Assembly (NCBI RefSeq): GCF_003943935.1
Contig: NZ_RJOB01000005.1
Coordinates: forward strand, 124,001-188,000
Source of the DNA: Streptococcus mitis
Lineage (GTDB): Bacteria > Bacillota > Bacilli > Lactobacillales > Streptococcaceae
Length of the DNA: 64,000 nucleotides
Direction of reading: 5' to 3'
Of this stretch, positions 9,046 through 18,009 are shown piece after piece; the first letter of the stretch is position 1; each line of letters starts with the position of its first letter. Made by a program: the position numbers and the translations under genes. The notes below the pieces were generated by a model. The model searched no databases. It was not told where the DNA came from and saw only the letters and a program-made list of their open reading frames with translations.

Positions 9046-9141
9046 AATAAAAACACCCCAAAAGTTAGATTTTTTCTGTCTAACTTTTGGGGTGCAGTTC
9101 ATGAAAGCTTGATACTATGCGTTTTATTGTGGGAAGATTTT

Positions 9142-9293
9142 ATACTCTTCGAAAATTTCTTCAAACCGCGTCAACGTCGGCTTGCCGTATATATGTGACT
9201 GACTTCGTCAGTCTTATCTACAACCTCAAAACATTGTTTTGAGCAACCTGCGGCTAGTTTCCTAGTTTGCACTTTGATTTTCATTGAGTATTA
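9142..9293 (-). repeat. BOX element (A-B-C, minus orientation)
   Basis: Begins ATACTCTTCGAAAAT and ends TTTTCATTGAGTATTA, the boxC and boxA termini. One degenerate boxB (CTCAAAACATTGTTTTGAG) is in the middle. It lies between the IS and the 3' end of pepQ. Confidence 0.9.
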
Positions 9294-9301
9294 GATGAAT
9301 A

Positions 9302-10384
9302 TTAATCAAAATAAAGCAAGTCTTTGCTGGTGCTTGTAAAGAGATCAAAGCCTTCCTTGGTAACAACACCGCAGTCTTCGATACGGACACCGACTTTACC
9401 AGGGATATAGATACCTGGTTCAACAGAGAAGCACATGCCTTCTTCGATGATCATGTCGTTTCCTTCCATGATAGATGGGAATTCGTGGACATCCATACCG
9501 ATACCGTGACCGAGACGGTGGTTGAAGTACTCACCGTAACCAGCTTTTTCGATGACCTCACGGGCAGCACGGTCCACTTCATGGGCAGTCACACCTGGCT
9601 TGATAAAGTCAAGAGCAGCTTGTTGGGCTTCAAGAGTCAAGTTATAAATATCTTTCTTGAATTGGTCAGGTTTGCCGACAGCGACTGTACGGGTCATATC
9701 TGAAGCATAGCCGTTGACGAGGACACCCAGGTCAAAGAGGAGAAGAGCATCATTTTCAACCTTATTAGCTGCTGGAATACCGTGTGGATTTGCAGCATTA
9801 TCACCAGTCAAGACCATGGTATCAAAGCTCATTTCATACCCTTCACGCTTCATAGCAAAGTCGATTTGGGCGATGATATCTGTCTCAGTCTTATCAAGAG
9901 AAATATTATCAAAACCAACCTTAACAGCCTTGTCCGCATAGAAACCTGCAACCATCATTTTTTGCACTTCATCAGCTGATTTGATGAGGCGCATGCGTTG
10001 GATACGAGGAGTGAGGTTTTCAAACTCAGCAGTTTCAAAGACTGTTTTCAAGCCATGATATTTGGTCAAGATGAGATTGTCAAACTCAACAGCGACACGT
10101 TTGAAGTCAAGCTGTGGAAGAGCATGTTTCATTTTTTGCCATGGGTTTTCAGAGTCCACATAGCCCACAACTGGGAAGGAAACAGTGCTGCTTGCACGCT
10201 CAACCTCAAGGGCTGGGACAAAGAGGAGGGGTTCCTGATTAGCTAGGACAAAAAGGAACATTTGGCGTTCATGGGGATCACTGTAAAAGCCAGTGAGGTA
10301 ATTGATTGTGACGGGGTCAGATACGACAGCGACGTCTAGTTTTTCTGATTCAAGATATGTTACGATTTGTTGTAATTTAGACAT
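9302..10384 (-). CDS. pepQ: Xaa-Pro dipeptidase (M24 family)
   Basis: Cleaves X-Pro dipeptides in the cytoplasm, completing peptide use. The 360-residue protein has a creatinase-like N-domain (1-125, with VVSDPVTINYLTGFYSDP) and the pita-bread C-domain. Metal ligands are visible in LLFDLGVLVNGYASDMTRT (two Asp), HRLGHGIGMDVHE (His), FSVEPGIYIPG (Glu) and GVRIEDCGVVT (Glu). A purine-rich GAAGGTAG precedes the ATG. It is read alone on the minus strand. Confidence 0.93.
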   Translation of the reverse strand: MSKLQQIVTYLESEKLDVAVVSDPVTINYLTGFYSDPHERQMFLFVLANQEPLLFVPALEVERASSTVSFPVVGYVDSENPWQKMKHALPQLDFKRVAVEFDNLILTKYHGLKTVFETAEFENLTPRIQRMRLIKSADEVQKMMVAGFYADKAVKVGFDNISLDKTETDIIAQIDFAMKREGYEMSFDTMVLTGDNAANPHGIPAANKVENDALLLFDLGVLVNGYASDMTRTVAVGKPDQFKKDIYNLTLEAQQAALDFIKPGVTAHEVDRAAREVIEKAGYGEYFNHRLGHGIGMDVHEFPSIMEGNDMIIEEGMCFSVEPGIYIPGKVGVRIEDCGVVTKEGFDLFTSTSKDLLYFD

Positions 10385-10460
10385 ATGCTACCTTCTTTCT
10401 ACTCCTCTATTTTGGCAAAAAATGAGAGAAAATGCAAGGGAGAAGGGTAAAAGAAAAGAC

Positions 10461-10493
10461 AAAAAGAACTCCGACAAGATAACGGAGTTCTTT
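10461..10493 (-). terminator. Terminator after gatD (minus strand)
   Basis: On the minus strand AGAACTCCGTTATCTTGTCG forms a stem with GGAGTTCT and runs into TTTTTG. It ends the murT-gatD transcript. Confidence 0.75.
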
Positions 10494-10511
10494 GATATCA
10501 TTTTCCTTTGT

Positions 10512-11294
10512 TTAAGAAAAGTCAGCCTTGCTTTTGACGTCGCTGTATTCTTCAGCGATTTCTTGGCTGAGAATGTCCTCATAGGCAGGGAGTTGGATGT
10601 CCTGACCGTATTTCTTCTTGAGGGCAGTAGTGACTAGGCGATAAGCTAGATTAGCATTACGAGAGAGGATAGGCCCGTGGAAGTAGGAACCAAAGACATT
10701 CTTGTAATGAACCCCTTCGCCGACTTTTTTTTCGTTGTTTCCATTTCCATAGACAACCTGTCCCAGTGGTTTTTGGTCATCAGAGAGGAAGGTACGGCCT
10801 TGGTGATTCTCAAAACCATAGTAGGTTTCATTGAAATCTTCATTGTGAATCTTGATGTCACCAATAAAGCGGTTATTGGTCTGGTTGAGGGTGTAGTGGC
10901 CCATGACCCCTAGTCCTTCGATACGTTTGCCTGAAGCTTCAACATAATATTGCCCCAATAGTTGGAAACCGCCACAGATAGCGAGAACCACACCGTCATT
11001 TTGGATGTAGTTGTCAATGCTCTCTTTTTTAGCAGGTAGGTCGTCTGCAATGATACTCTGTTCAAAGTCTTGACCGCCACCGAAAAAGGCAATGTCGTAG
11101 TGATTTTCATCAAAATCATCATGAAGTGAAACGATGTCAACCGTCACATGGGCTCCTAGTTTTTCAGCCACATACTTGAGCATGAGGATGTTTCCATTGT
11201 CCCCGTAGGTATTCATGAGATTTCCGTAGAGGTGGGCAATGTTGAGCTGATAGGGGTAATTGCCAGCTTTTGAGGAAAGTGAAGTATAAACCAT
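10512..11294 (-). CDS. gatD: Lipid II isoglutaminyl synthase, glutaminase subunit
   Basis: 260-residue class I glutamine amidotransferase. It releases ammonia from glutamine for MurT, which amidates the D-Glu of lipid II to D-isoglutamine on the inner membrane face. The nucleophile is C107 in [16 protein letters not shown] and the partner His is H206 in GSYFHGPIL. The N-terminal [22 protein letters not shown] is the CobB/CobQ-like signature. The start overlaps the murT stop by one base (TAATG), so the subunits are translationally coupled. Confidence 0.95.
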   Translation of the reverse strand: MVYTSLSSKAGNYPYQLNIAHLYGNLMNTYGDNGNILMLKYVAEKLGAHVTVDIVSLHDDFDENHYDIAFFGGGQDFEQSIIADDLPAKKESIDNYIQNDGVVLAICGGFQLLGQYYVEASGKRIEGLGVMGHYTLNQTNNRFIGDIKIHNEDFNETYYGFENHQGRTFLSDDQKPLGQVVYGNGNNEKKVGEGVHYKNVFGSYFHGPILSRNANLAYRLVTTALKKKYGQDIQLPAYEDILSQEIAEEYSDVKSKADFS

Positions 11295-12637
11295 TAGTTC
11301 ATCTCCTTTCTAACAATCTGACGACTAGCCAGCAGTTCGCGGAATTCCAGCATAGCAGTATAGGTAGCTAGAATATAAGCATGCTTACAATCTTGGTTTT
11401 CAATGGTTTTAAGAACTTGTTCCAGACTACTTGTTTCAGTGATTTTCTCAGCTGGATAGCCTGTTACTCGTAGACGACGTGCGATTTCAGAATGACGCAC
11501 ACCGCCAGCGTTGATTTCAGGGATGTCCATCTCAGTGATTTGTTCAAAATCAGCATCCCAGATCCAGCTCGTATCAATTCCATCTGCATAGTTGGCATTT
11601 AGGAGGACAGATAGGCTAAATGGATAAGGTGCTAGTTTAATCATTTCGATAGCTTGGGTCGCACCGACTGGATTTTTAATCAAGACGAGGGTACATTCCT
11701 TGTCACCGATATGGAAGGTTTCTTGGCGTCCAAAGACAGCACGGCTCTTATCAAATCCCTGCTTGATTAGTTGGGAATCTGCGCCGAGGAAACGGGCGAT
11801 AGCCACAGCAGCTAGGGCGTTGTAGATATTATAGAGCCCACCGATTTGAATACCGTATTCTTGTCCGTCAATGACAAAGCGAGAGCGATTGTTGGTTAAC
11901 TCAACCAAGTCTGTCAAGCGATAGTCTAAATCAGGACGTTTACATCCGCAGTCTTCACAGATATAGGCACCCAAGTTTGCATAGGTATTATGCTCATATT
12001 TGAGGATGCCTTGGCAGTCAGGACAGAGGATTCCTTCGGTATTGTAGTGAGCTAGCTGGGCTGGACCTTTCTCCAAGTCAAAACCAAAATACTGTACAGG
12101 ATTTGGAATAGCTGGCTTGTAGAAAAGTGGGCTGTCTCCATTAAGGAGAACAGTGGCAGTAGGCACTTTACGAATAGCATCCAAAATCATCTTGTAAGTT
12201 GTGTAAATCTCACCATAGCGGTCCATCTGGTCACGGAAGATATTGGTGATAACAAAAAGGCTTGGCTGGATATAGTCACAGATACGAGATAGACTGGCCT
12301 CATCGATTTCTAGAACGGCAATATTTTTTCCAGTTTTAGACGATTTGGCTGTTAAGAAGGTTGTCGCAATTCCTGTAATCATGTTGGCACCGCTTGGGTT
12401 GGTCAGAACTTGACCATAAACCTCTTTTAAAATGCCGACAGTGAGGGCAGTTGTCAAGGTTTTTCCGTTGGTTCCAGTGACCACGACAATCTCGTAGTTC
12501 TTAGCTAGGTTTTGTAAAATATCTTTATCAAATTGAAGGGCAAGTTTTCCTGGGAGCGTACTTCCACGGCCAAGACGGCTTAAAATAAAGTGGGAAGAAC
12601 GCCCAGCAAGAAGGCCCAAAGTAGTTTTTAAGTTCAT
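11294..12637 (-). CDS. murT: Lipid II isoglutaminyl synthase, Mur-ligase-like subunit
   Basis: 447 residues. The Mur ligase central domain has the P-loop [14 protein letters not shown] (about 53-66). A four-cysteine zinc ribbon is inserted ([11 protein letters not shown] with [10 protein letters not shown], near 205-232), which is specific to MurT. The C-terminal MurT domain follows ([21 protein letters not shown]). It activates the D-Glu carboxylate of lipid II with ATP and receives ammonia from GatD. In pneumococcus this amidation is needed for efficient cross-linking and viability. Confidence 0.95.
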   Translation of the reverse strand: MNLKTTLGLLAGRSSHFILSRLGRGSTLPGKLALQFDKDILQNLAKNYEIVVVTGTNGKTLTTALTVGILKEVYGQVLTNPSGANMITGIATTFLTAKSSKTGKNIAVLEIDEASLSRICDYIQPSLFVITNIFRDQMDRYGEIYTTYKMILDAIRKVPTATVLLNGDSPLFYKPAIPNPVQYFGFDLEKGPAQLAHYNTEGILCPDCQGILKYEHNTYANLGAYICEDCGCKRPDLDYRLTDLVELTNNRSRFVIDGQEYGIQIGGLYNIYNALAAVAIARFLGADSQLIKQGFDKSRAVFGRQETFHIGDKECTLVLIKNPVGATQAIEMIKLAPYPFSLSVLLNANYADGIDTSWIWDADFEQITEMDIPEINAGGVRHSEIARRLRVTGYPAEKITETSSLEQVLKTIENQDCKHAYILATYTAMLEFRELLASRQIVRKEMN

Positions 12638-12676
12638 GTTTCTATTATATCATAAAAGAGGGAAAAGACAGATTTG

Positions 12677-12782
12677 ATACTCAATGAAAATCAAAGAGCA
12701 AACTAGGAAGCTAGCCGCAGGCTGTACTTGAGTACGGCAAGGTGAAGCTGACGTAGTTTGAATTTGATTTTCGAAGAGTATG
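12677..12782 (+). repeat. Short BOX element (A-C, no boxB)
   Basis: Starts ATACTCAATGAAAATCAAAG and ends TTTTCGAAGAGTATG with no boxB. The junction contains the palindrome GTACTTGAGTAC. It lies between murT and the terminator of the next minus-strand gene. Confidence 0.88.
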
Positions 12783-12791
12783 AGATTTCGC

Positions 12792-12822
12792 AGAAATGAA
12801 AACAGCCCTCAGAGGGCTGTTC
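12792..12822 (-). terminator. Terminator of the flavoprotein reductase gene (minus strand)
   Basis: Perfect stem ACAGCCCTC/GAGGGCTGT followed by TTTTCATTTC on the minus strand. Confidence 0.75.
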
Positions 12823-12841
12823 GATACGATTAAATCTCAAC

Positions 12842-14158
12842 TTAAATCGCAAATAAGTCATTCAAGTTCTCAGCCAAGGTTGGGTGAGTGAAGATTTGTT
12901 TTGTGAAGTAAGTGTAAGGAATCTTGTTGTCCATAGCAACAGTGATGATGTTGATGATTTCTTGAGAACCTTCTGAGAAGATGCTTGCTCCAAGAATTTC
13001 TTTTGTTTCAGTATTAACCACAGCTTTGAAAGCTCCACGAAGGTCTCCATTTACGTGACCACGAGGCATTGCTGCAACAGGGATTTCCTTGACAGCGTAT
13101 GGAAGTTTCAAATCAGCCGCTTGGCTTTCAGTCAAACCAACTTGAGAAAGGGCAGGTGTGATGAACATAGTATTTGGCACATTGAGACGATCTTCAAGTG
13201 TGTAGCTGCCATCACCAGCAAGGTAGCTGTAAACAACACGGAAGTCATCAAGTGAAATGTAAGTAAACTGAGGGCCACCGTTGACATCTCCAACTGCAAA
13301 GACACCAGGAACGTTTGTTTGACAATGTTTGTCTACTTTAATAGCACCACGTTCAGTTAGTTCAATATCTGTATTTTCAAGTTGAAGTGGTTCTACATTT
13401 GGTTTGCGTCCAGTTGAGTAGAGAAGGGCGTCGAAACGGTAAGTTTCGTTTTCAGTTACGAGTAGTACTTGGTCACCATCATTTTTGATTTCAGTAGTGC
13501 GGATATTTTGAAGCAATTCAATACCGTCTTCTTCCATATATTGTTTAGCAAGAGCTGCGATGGAAGGTTCTGCACGAGGTAGGAAAGTATCCAAGGCATC
13601 TAGAACTGTAACCTTGCTTCCAAGTTTGTTGTAAAGACCAGCAAATTCAAGACCGATATTTCCGCCACCAAGGACTCCAAGTTTTTCAGGCAATTTGTCC
13701 AAGTTTTGAATACCTGTTGAGTCAAATACGTTTTTGCTTGTAGAAAGTCCAGGGATTGGCAAGACGTTTGAAACAGCACCAGTGTTGATGACGATTGTTT
13801 CAGCGGTCAGTTCTTTCTTTTCATCACCAGCTTGGATTTCGATGACTTTATTTGAAAGGAAGTGAGCTTCCGCATCAAAGATGTCCACGCCTGTACCAGC
13901 AACAGTAGCATAGTTTTTACCGTTGAGGCGACTAGTGATAGTGTTTTTGGTAGCAATCACTTCTTCAAAAGACAAGTCTTTCTCAGCAGCAACTAGCAAA
14001 GTTTTAGTTGGGATACAACCAATGTTGATACAAGTTCCACCATACATAGCTTTACTACGTTCAACGAGGGCAACTTTTTTGCCAGCTGAAGCCAATTTAC
14101 CTGCTAGTGTTTTACCAGCTTTACCAAATCCGATAACGATTAAATCATAAGTTAACAT
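12842..14158 (-). CDS. har: Pyridine nucleotide-disulfide reductase, probable hypothiocyanous acid reductase (Har/RclA-like)
   Basis: 438 residues of the flavoprotein disulfide reductase family. FAD-binding GFGKAGKTLAGKLA (about 9-22) is followed by the redox pair in GGTCINIGCIPTK (CxxxxC), NAD-binding GVLGGGNIGLEFAGLY, the second FAD motif GVFAVGDVNGG, and the dimerisation domain ending in FTHPTLAENLNDLFAI. The last segment carries the His of the HPT motif. This subgroup includes RclA and the pneumococcal HOSCN reductase Har, which protects against the lactoperoxidase product in saliva and airway. The gene's place next to cshA and murT-gatD is also that of pneumococcal Har as I recall it. 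Dihydrolipoamide or mercuric reductase is less likely. Confidence 0.82.
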   Translation of the reverse strand: MLTYDLIVIGFGKAGKTLAGKLASAGKKVALVERSKAMYGGTCINIGCIPTKTLLVAAEKDLSFEEVIATKNTITSRLNGKNYATVAGTGVDIFDAEAHFLSNKVIEIQAGDEKKELTAETIVINTGAVSNVLPIPGLSTSKNVFDSTGIQNLDKLPEKLGVLGGGNIGLEFAGLYNKLGSKVTVLDALDTFLPRAEPSIAALAKQYMEEDGIELLQNIRTTEIKNDGDQVLLVTENETYRFDALLYSTGRKPNVEPLQLENTDIELTERGAIKVDKHCQTNVPGVFAVGDVNGGPQFTYISLDDFRVVYSYLAGDGSYTLEDRLNVPNTMFITPALSQVGLTESQAADLKLPYAVKEIPVAAMPRGHVNGDLRGAFKAVVNTETKEILGASIFSEGSQEIINIITVAMDNKIPYTYFTKQIFTHPTLAENLNDLFAI

Positions 14159-14183
14159 TTAGAATTCCTCCTATTCGAATTAC

Positions 14184-14192
14184 ATTCTAGCA
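14184..14192 (-). promoter_or_regulatory. Extended -10 promoter of the reductase gene
   Basis: Minus-strand TGCTAGAAT. AGGAGG stands about seven bases before the start codon. The -35 region is weak. Confidence 0.55.
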
Positions 14193-14328
14193 CAAGAAAA
14201 AAACTTTTGCACAATTCTGCTACGCTTTCAAAAAGTTTATAAAATATTGGAAATTTCAGCCTCATTTTCTCAAAAAATCGTTTACATGACTTTATTTTCG
14301 GATAATGCTATCTTTTAAGCTTGTCTTG

Positions 14329-14337
14329 TGTTATACT
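14329..14337 (+). promoter_or_regulatory. Extended -10 promoter of cshA
   Basis: TGTTATACT with no good -35. It predicts a start near 14344 and a leader of about 140 bases before the GTG at 14483. The leader includes the stem-forming GGTGGCTTCGCACCACC at 14449-14465. Confidence 0.55.
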
Positions 14338-14482
14338 AGATAGGTTGCAAAGAAAACAGTACTTTTCTTTCGTGGAAAAGAAGCAACACAGTATTTCATC
14401 CAGAATGAGAATACGTCATGAAAAGAAAAGTATAAAAAGCGCTATAGGGTGGCTTCGCACCACCTTTAGAAAGAAGAATAAC

Positions 14483-16060
14483 GTGAAATTTAATGAATTA
14501 AACTTGTCTGCTGATTTGCTAGCAGAGATTGAAAAAGCTGGATTTGTAGAAGCCAGTCCGATCCAAGAACAAACCATTCCTTTGGCCCTTGAAGGCAAGG
14601 ATGTTATCGGTCAAGCACAGACTGGTACAGGGAAAACTGCAGCCTTTGGCTTGCCTACCCTTGAAAAAATCCGTACAGAAGAAGCGACCATCCAAGCCTT
14701 GGTGATTGCTCCGACACGTGAACTTGCTGTCCAAAGTCAGGAGGAATTGTTCCGCTTTGGTCGTAGTAAGGGAGTCAAGGTTCGCTCAGTATATGGCGGA
14801 TCAAGCATTGAAAAACAAATTAAGGCTCTTAAATCTGGTGCTCATATTGTTGTAGGAACACCAGGTCGTCTCTTGGACTTAATCAAACGCAAGGCCTTGA
14901 AATTACAAGATATTGAAACTCTTATCCTTGACGAAGCGGATGAGATGCTCAACATGGGCTTCCTTGAAGACATCGAAGCGATCATTTCTCGTGTCCCTGA
15001 AAGCCGTCAAACTTTGCTTTTCTCAGCAACTATGCCAGATGCTATCAAACGTATCGGTGTTCAGTTTATGAAAGAACCTGAACATGTGAAGATTGCTGCC
15101 AAGGAATTGACGACAGAATTGGTTGACCAATACTACCTCCGTGTCAAGGAGCAAGAAAAATTTGATACTATGACTCGTCTTATGGATGTGGAACAACCAG
15201 AACTTGCTATTGTATTTGGTCGTACCAAACGCCGTGTGGATGAATTGACTCGTGGACTTAAAATCCGTGGCTTCCGTGCCGAAGGAATTCATGGAGATTT
15301 GGACCAAAACAAACGTCTTCGTGTCCTTCGTGACTTTAAAAATGGCAATCTTGATGTTTTGGTTGCGACAGATGTGGCAGCGCGTGGTTTGGATATTTCA
15401 GGTGTGACCCATGTCTACAACTATGATATTCCACAAGATCCTGAAAGTTATGTTCACCGTATCGGTCGTACAGGTCGTGCTGGTAAGTCAGGTCAGTCTA
15501 TTACCTTCGTTTCACCTAATGAAATGGGTTACCTCCAAATCATCGAGAACTTGACAAAGAAACGCATGAAAGGTCTCAAACCTGCAAGTGCAGAAGAAGC
15601 ATTCCAAGCTAAGAAGCAAGTAGCTCTTAAGAAAATAGAACGTGATTTTGCTAATGAGGAGATTCGTAGCAACTTTGAGAAGTTTGGCAAGGATGCTCGT
15701 CAATTGGCCTCAGAATTCAGTCCAGAAGAATTGGCCATGTATATCCTGAGTCTGACTGTTCAAGATCCGGATAGCCTTCCTGAAGTGGAGATTGCGCGTG
15801 AAAAACCACTACCGTTTAAACCATCAGGTAATGGCTTCGGTGGTAAAGGTAAGGGAGGTCGTCGTGGAGATGACCGTCGTGATAATCGCCGAGGAGACAA
15901 CCGTCGTGGTGGTCGCCGTGATGATTTCAAAAAAGGAAGTCGTAGCAACGATCGTTTTGACAAGGAAAAACGTTACCGTAATAAAGACAATAAAAAACCA
16001 CGCAATACTTCAAGCGAAAAGCAAACAGGCTTTGTTATTCGTAACAAGGGCGACAAATAA
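14483..16060 (+). CDS. cshA: DEAD-box RNA helicase CshA
   Basis: 525 residues from a GTG start, chosen because the family N-terminus is (V/M)KFNELNLSADLLAEI; the open frame upstream to 14321 lies in the leader. Helicase motifs are complete: Q motif SPIQEQTIP, I AQTGTGKT, Ia PTRELA, II DEAD, III SAT, V VATDVAARGLD and VI HRIGRTGRAG. A dimerisation region follows, and then an RGG-like basic tail of RRGDDRRDNRRGDNRRGGRR type that binds RNA. CshA works with RNases in mRNA turnover and ribosome assembly and is needed in the cold. A terminator follows the stop. Confidence 0.95.
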   Translation: MKFNELNLSADLLAEIEKAGFVEASPIQEQTIPLALEGKDVIGQAQTGTGKTAAFGLPTLEKIRTEEATIQALVIAPTRELAVQSQEELFRFGRSKGVKVRSVYGGSSIEKQIKALKSGAHIVVGTPGRLLDLIKRKALKLQDIETLILDEADEMLNMGFLEDIEAIISRVPESRQTLLFSATMPDAIKRIGVQFMKEPEHVKIAAKELTTELVDQYYLRVKEQEKFDTMTRLMDVEQPELAIVFGRTKRRVDELTRGLKIRGFRAEGIHGDLDQNKRLRVLRDFKNGNLDVLVATDVAARGLDISGVTHVYNYDIPQDPESYVHRIGRTGRAGKSGQSITFVSPNEMGYLQIIENLTKKRMKGLKPASAEEAFQAKKQVALKKIERDFANEEIRSNFEKFGKDARQLASEFSPEELAMYILSLTVQDPDSLPEVEIAREKPLPFKPSGNGFGGKGKGGRRGDDRRDNRRGDNRRGGRRDDFKKGSRSNDRFDKEKRYRNKDNKKPRNTSSEKQTGFVIRNKGDK

Positions 16061-16061
16061 G

Positions 16062-16092
16062 AAAAAGCGGTTCAAAATGAATCGCTTTTTTA
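16062..16092 (+). terminator. Terminator after cshA
   Basis: Arms AAAAAGCGGTTC and GAATCGCTTTTTT around AAAAT. Confidence 0.85.
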
Positions 16093-16267
16093 TATAAGGA
16101 GACCAAGGGTGAAAGAAGATGGTGATAGCAAAGGATAGGTGAAATGGAAAGGTATTATCCACTCATCTTCTTATGATAATATAATATCAAAAATAAATTA
16201 GTTTGTCAATGATAAAAATCTATTTTTCTAAAATATTTCAGCTAGTCTAAATTGCAATTAAATAAGC

Positions 16268-16282
16268 AATTTTCAGATAATA
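16268..16282 (+). promoter_or_regulatory. Candidate CodY box in the codY promoter
   Basis: AATTTTCAGATAATA matches the CodY consensus AATTTTCWGAAAATT at 13 of 15 positions. It ends one base before the -35 hexamer, a position suited to autorepression. Confidence 0.65.
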
Positions 16283-16283
16283 A

Positions 16284-16312
16284 TTGAAAATTCAAGCTTT
16301 TTATGTTATAAT
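16284..16312 (+). promoter_or_regulatory. Sigma-A promoter of codY
   Basis: TTGAAA (16284-16289), a 17-base spacer, and TATAAT (16307-16312) with an upstream TGT. The ATG lies 26 bases after it. Confidence 0.8.
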
Positions 16313-16338
16313 GATAGCGATTAAATTCGAGGTGAAAA

Positions 16339-17127
16339 ATGGCACATTTATTAGAAAAAACAAGAAAAATTACTTCTATCCTGAAGCGCTCGGAGGAGCA
16401 GTTGCAGGAAGAGCTTCCCTACAATGCGATTACCCGTCAACTGGCAGATATTATTGATTGTAATGCTTGTATTGTCAATAGCAAGGGACGTCTCCTTGGC
16501 TATTTTATGCGTTATAAAACCAATACAGATCGTGTAGAGCAGTTCTTCCAAACTAAGATTTTTCCGGATGACTACATTCAAGGTGCGAACATGATTTACG
16601 ATACAGAAGCGAATCTGACAGTTGATCATGATTTGAGTATTTTCCCTGTAGAGAGTCGTTCGGATTTTCCAGATGGCTTGACAACCATTGCACCGATTCA
16701 TGTATCAGGTATTCGCCTTGGTTCTTTGATTATTTGGCGCAATGATAAAAAATTCGAAGACGAGGACTTGATTCTTGTTGAGATTGCCAGTACCGTTGTT
16801 GGGATTCAGCTTCTTAACTTTCAACGAGAAGAAGATGAGAAAAATATCCGTCGCCGTACTGCCGTCACCATGGCAGTCAACACACTTTCTTATTCAGAAC
16901 TCCGTGCTGTTTCAGCGATTTTAGGGGAATTAAATGGAAATGAAGGGCAGTTGACTGCATCTGTGATTGCAGACCGTATCGGTATTACCCGTTCTGTGAT
17001 TGTCAATGCTCTTCGTAAACTTGAGTCTGCGGGAATTATTGAAAGTCGCTCACTTGGAATGAAGGGAACCTACCTTAAGGTCTTGATTTCAGATATTTTT
17101 GAAGAAGTGAAGAAAAGAGATTACTAA
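16339..17127 (+). CDS. codY: GTP- and branched-chain amino-acid-sensing pleiotropic repressor CodY
   Basis: 262 residues, the family length. The N-terminal GAF domain (1-155) binds isoleucine/valine and includes [21 protein letters not shown]. The C-terminal winged helix carries the [23 protein letters not shown] (about 208-227). CodY represses amino-acid uptake and synthesis genes when nutrients are plentiful. A CodY box before the -35 suggests autoregulation. The stop shares its last base with the pncA start, so the two are one operon. Confidence 0.97.
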   Translation: MAHLLEKTRKITSILKRSEEQLQEELPYNAITRQLADIIDCNACIVNSKGRLLGYFMRYKTNTDRVEQFFQTKIFPDDYIQGANMIYDTEANLTVDHDLSIFPVESRSDFPDGLTTIAPIHVSGIRLGSLIIWRNDKKFEDEDLILVEIASTVVGIQLLNFQREEDEKNIRRRTAVTMAVNTLSYSELRAVSAILGELNGNEGQLTASVIADRIGITRSVIVNALRKLESAGIIESRSLGMKGTYLKVLISDIFEEVKKRDY

Positions 17128-17702
17128 TGACTAAAGCTTTGATTTCGATTGATTATACAGAAGATTTTGTTGCCGACAGTGGTAAATTGACAGCAGGTGC
17201 CCCAGCTCAAGCTATTTCGGAAGCCATTAGTAAGGTGACTCGATTAGCTTTTGAACGAGGAGATTACATCTTCTTTACCATTGATGCTCATGAAGAAAAC
17301 GATTGTTTCCATCCAGAAAGCAAGCTATTTCCTCCTCACAATTTGATTGGGACTAGTGGACGGAATTTATACGGAGATTTGGGTACATTTTATCAAGAGC
17401 ATGGTTCAGACAGTCGTGTCTTTTGGATGGATAAACGCCATTATTCAGCTTTTTCAGGGACTGACCTAGATATTCGTTTGAGAGAGCGTCGCGTGTCTAC
17501 AGTGATTTTAACTGGTGTCTTGACGGACATCTGTGTCCTGCATACAGCTATAGATGCCTATAATCTAGGATATGACATCGAGATTGTTCAACCAGCTGTT
17601 GCTTCTATCTGGCCTGAAAATCATCAATTTGCTCTAGGCCATTTCAAAAATACACTTGGAGCTAAGTTAGTAGATGAGAAGCTAAATGAAATTTCAGAGT
17701 AA
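17127..17702 (+). CDS. pncA: Nicotinamidase / isochorismatase-family hydrolase
   Basis: 191 residues. The catalytic triad is visible as Asp in DYTEDFV, Lys in FWMDKRHYSAF and Cys in GVLTDICVLHTA; the metal-site Asp and His are in TIDAHEEND. Hydrolyses nicotinamide to nicotinate for NAD salvage in close relatives. It is coupled to codY by a TAATG overlap. Confidence 0.88.
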   Translation: MTKALISIDYTEDFVADSGKLTAGAPAQAISEAISKVTRLAFERGDYIFFTIDAHEENDCFHPESKLFPPHNLIGTSGRNLYGDLGTFYQEHGSDSRVFWMDKRHYSAFSGTDLDIRLRERRVSTVILTGVLTDICVLHTAIDAYNLGYDIEIVQPAVASIWPENHQFALGHFKNTLGAKLVDEKLNEISE

Positions 17703-17739
17703 TTTAGTTGATGAAATGAAAAAAATTTGAAAAAAAGTA

Positions 17740-17768
17740 TTGACAAGAGTCCTAAAAGTTGATATACT
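17740..17768 (+). promoter_or_regulatory. Promoter of the tRNA-Leu gene
   Basis: TTGACA (17740-17745), a 17-base spacer and TATACT (17763-17768), 15 bases before the tRNA. Confidence 0.85.
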
Positions 17769-17783
17769 AGTAAAGTAATCGAC

Positions 17784-17869
17784 GCGGGGATGGCGGAATT
17801 GGCAGACGCGCAGGACTAAGGATCCTGTGACCGCTTTAGGTCGTGAGGGTTCAAGTCCCTCTCTCCGCA
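17784..17869 (+). tRNA. tRNA-Leu, anticodon AAG
   Basis: 86 nt class II tRNA. The acceptor arms GCGGGGA and TCTCCGC pair with one G-U. The anticodon arm CAGGA-CTAAGGA-TCCTG gives anticodon AAG. A long variable arm (GACCGCTTTAGGTC) and the T arm AGGGTTCAAGTCCCT are complete. The discriminator is A and CCA is not encoded. Confidence 0.95.
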
Positions 17870-17877
17870 TAGGATAA

Positions 17878-17907
17878 GAGTTAGCTTAGACTAGCTCTTT
17901 TGTTTTT
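17878..17907 (+). terminator. Terminator after tRNA-Leu
   Basis: Stem GAGTTAG/CTAGCTC followed by TTTTGTTTTT. Confidence 0.75.
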
Positions 17908-17921
17908 ATCTAATTCAAGTA

Positions 17922-17949
17922 GAGCAAAAAAATTTTTGCTCTTTTTTTG
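17922..17949 (+). terminator. Second terminator before vex1
   Basis: Stem GAGCAAAAA/TTTTTGCTC followed by seven T residues. Together with the previous stem it insulates the vex genes from tRNA transcription. Confidence 0.75.
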
Positions 17950-18009
17950 CATTTCATAAACATTTCATATTTGGATTTTATAATAGTCTTACAAATATGG
18001 AGGTGACAA

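Larger units (their letters stand above)
7677..9101 (-). mobile_element. IS3-family insertion sequence (IS150 group, IS861-like), 1425 bp, decayed
   Basis: The ends TGTACTGACCCCAAAAAG (7677) and the complement of TGAACTGCACCCCAAAAG (9101) are imperfect terminal inverted repeats with TG...CA tips. A 3-bp TGA duplication flanks the element (7674-7676 and 9102-9104). Two overlapping ORFs on the minus strand, a helix-turn-helix orfA and a DDE orfB, are the IS3 layout. The orfB frame is broken near its end, so the copy is probably inactive unless rescued in trans. It sits exactly in the loop of a palindrome. Confidence 0.9.
7653..9125. repeat. Palindrome with 16-bp arms split by an IS element
   Basis: The left arm AAAACGCATAGTATCA (7653-7668) and right arm TGATACTATGCGTTTT (9110-9125) are perfect reverse complements. 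If the IS and one TGA target copy are removed, they form a stem with a loop of about 13 bases located 30 bp after the S-component gene. Related arms occur at 50431/51939 and 56883/56918. The stem followed by T residues could act as a bidirectional terminator. Confidence 0.8.
14159..14482. other. Divergent regulatory region between har and cshA
   Basis: 324 bp without a convincing gene. It holds a minus-strand extended -10 for the reductase and, after an AT-rich centre, the cshA promoter at 14329-14337 with a long leader. Confidence 0.6.

Noticed and set aside
14321..14482. N-terminal extension of CshA from 14321
   Set aside because: It begins before the predicted transcription start and lacks homology; the family begins at KFNELNL.
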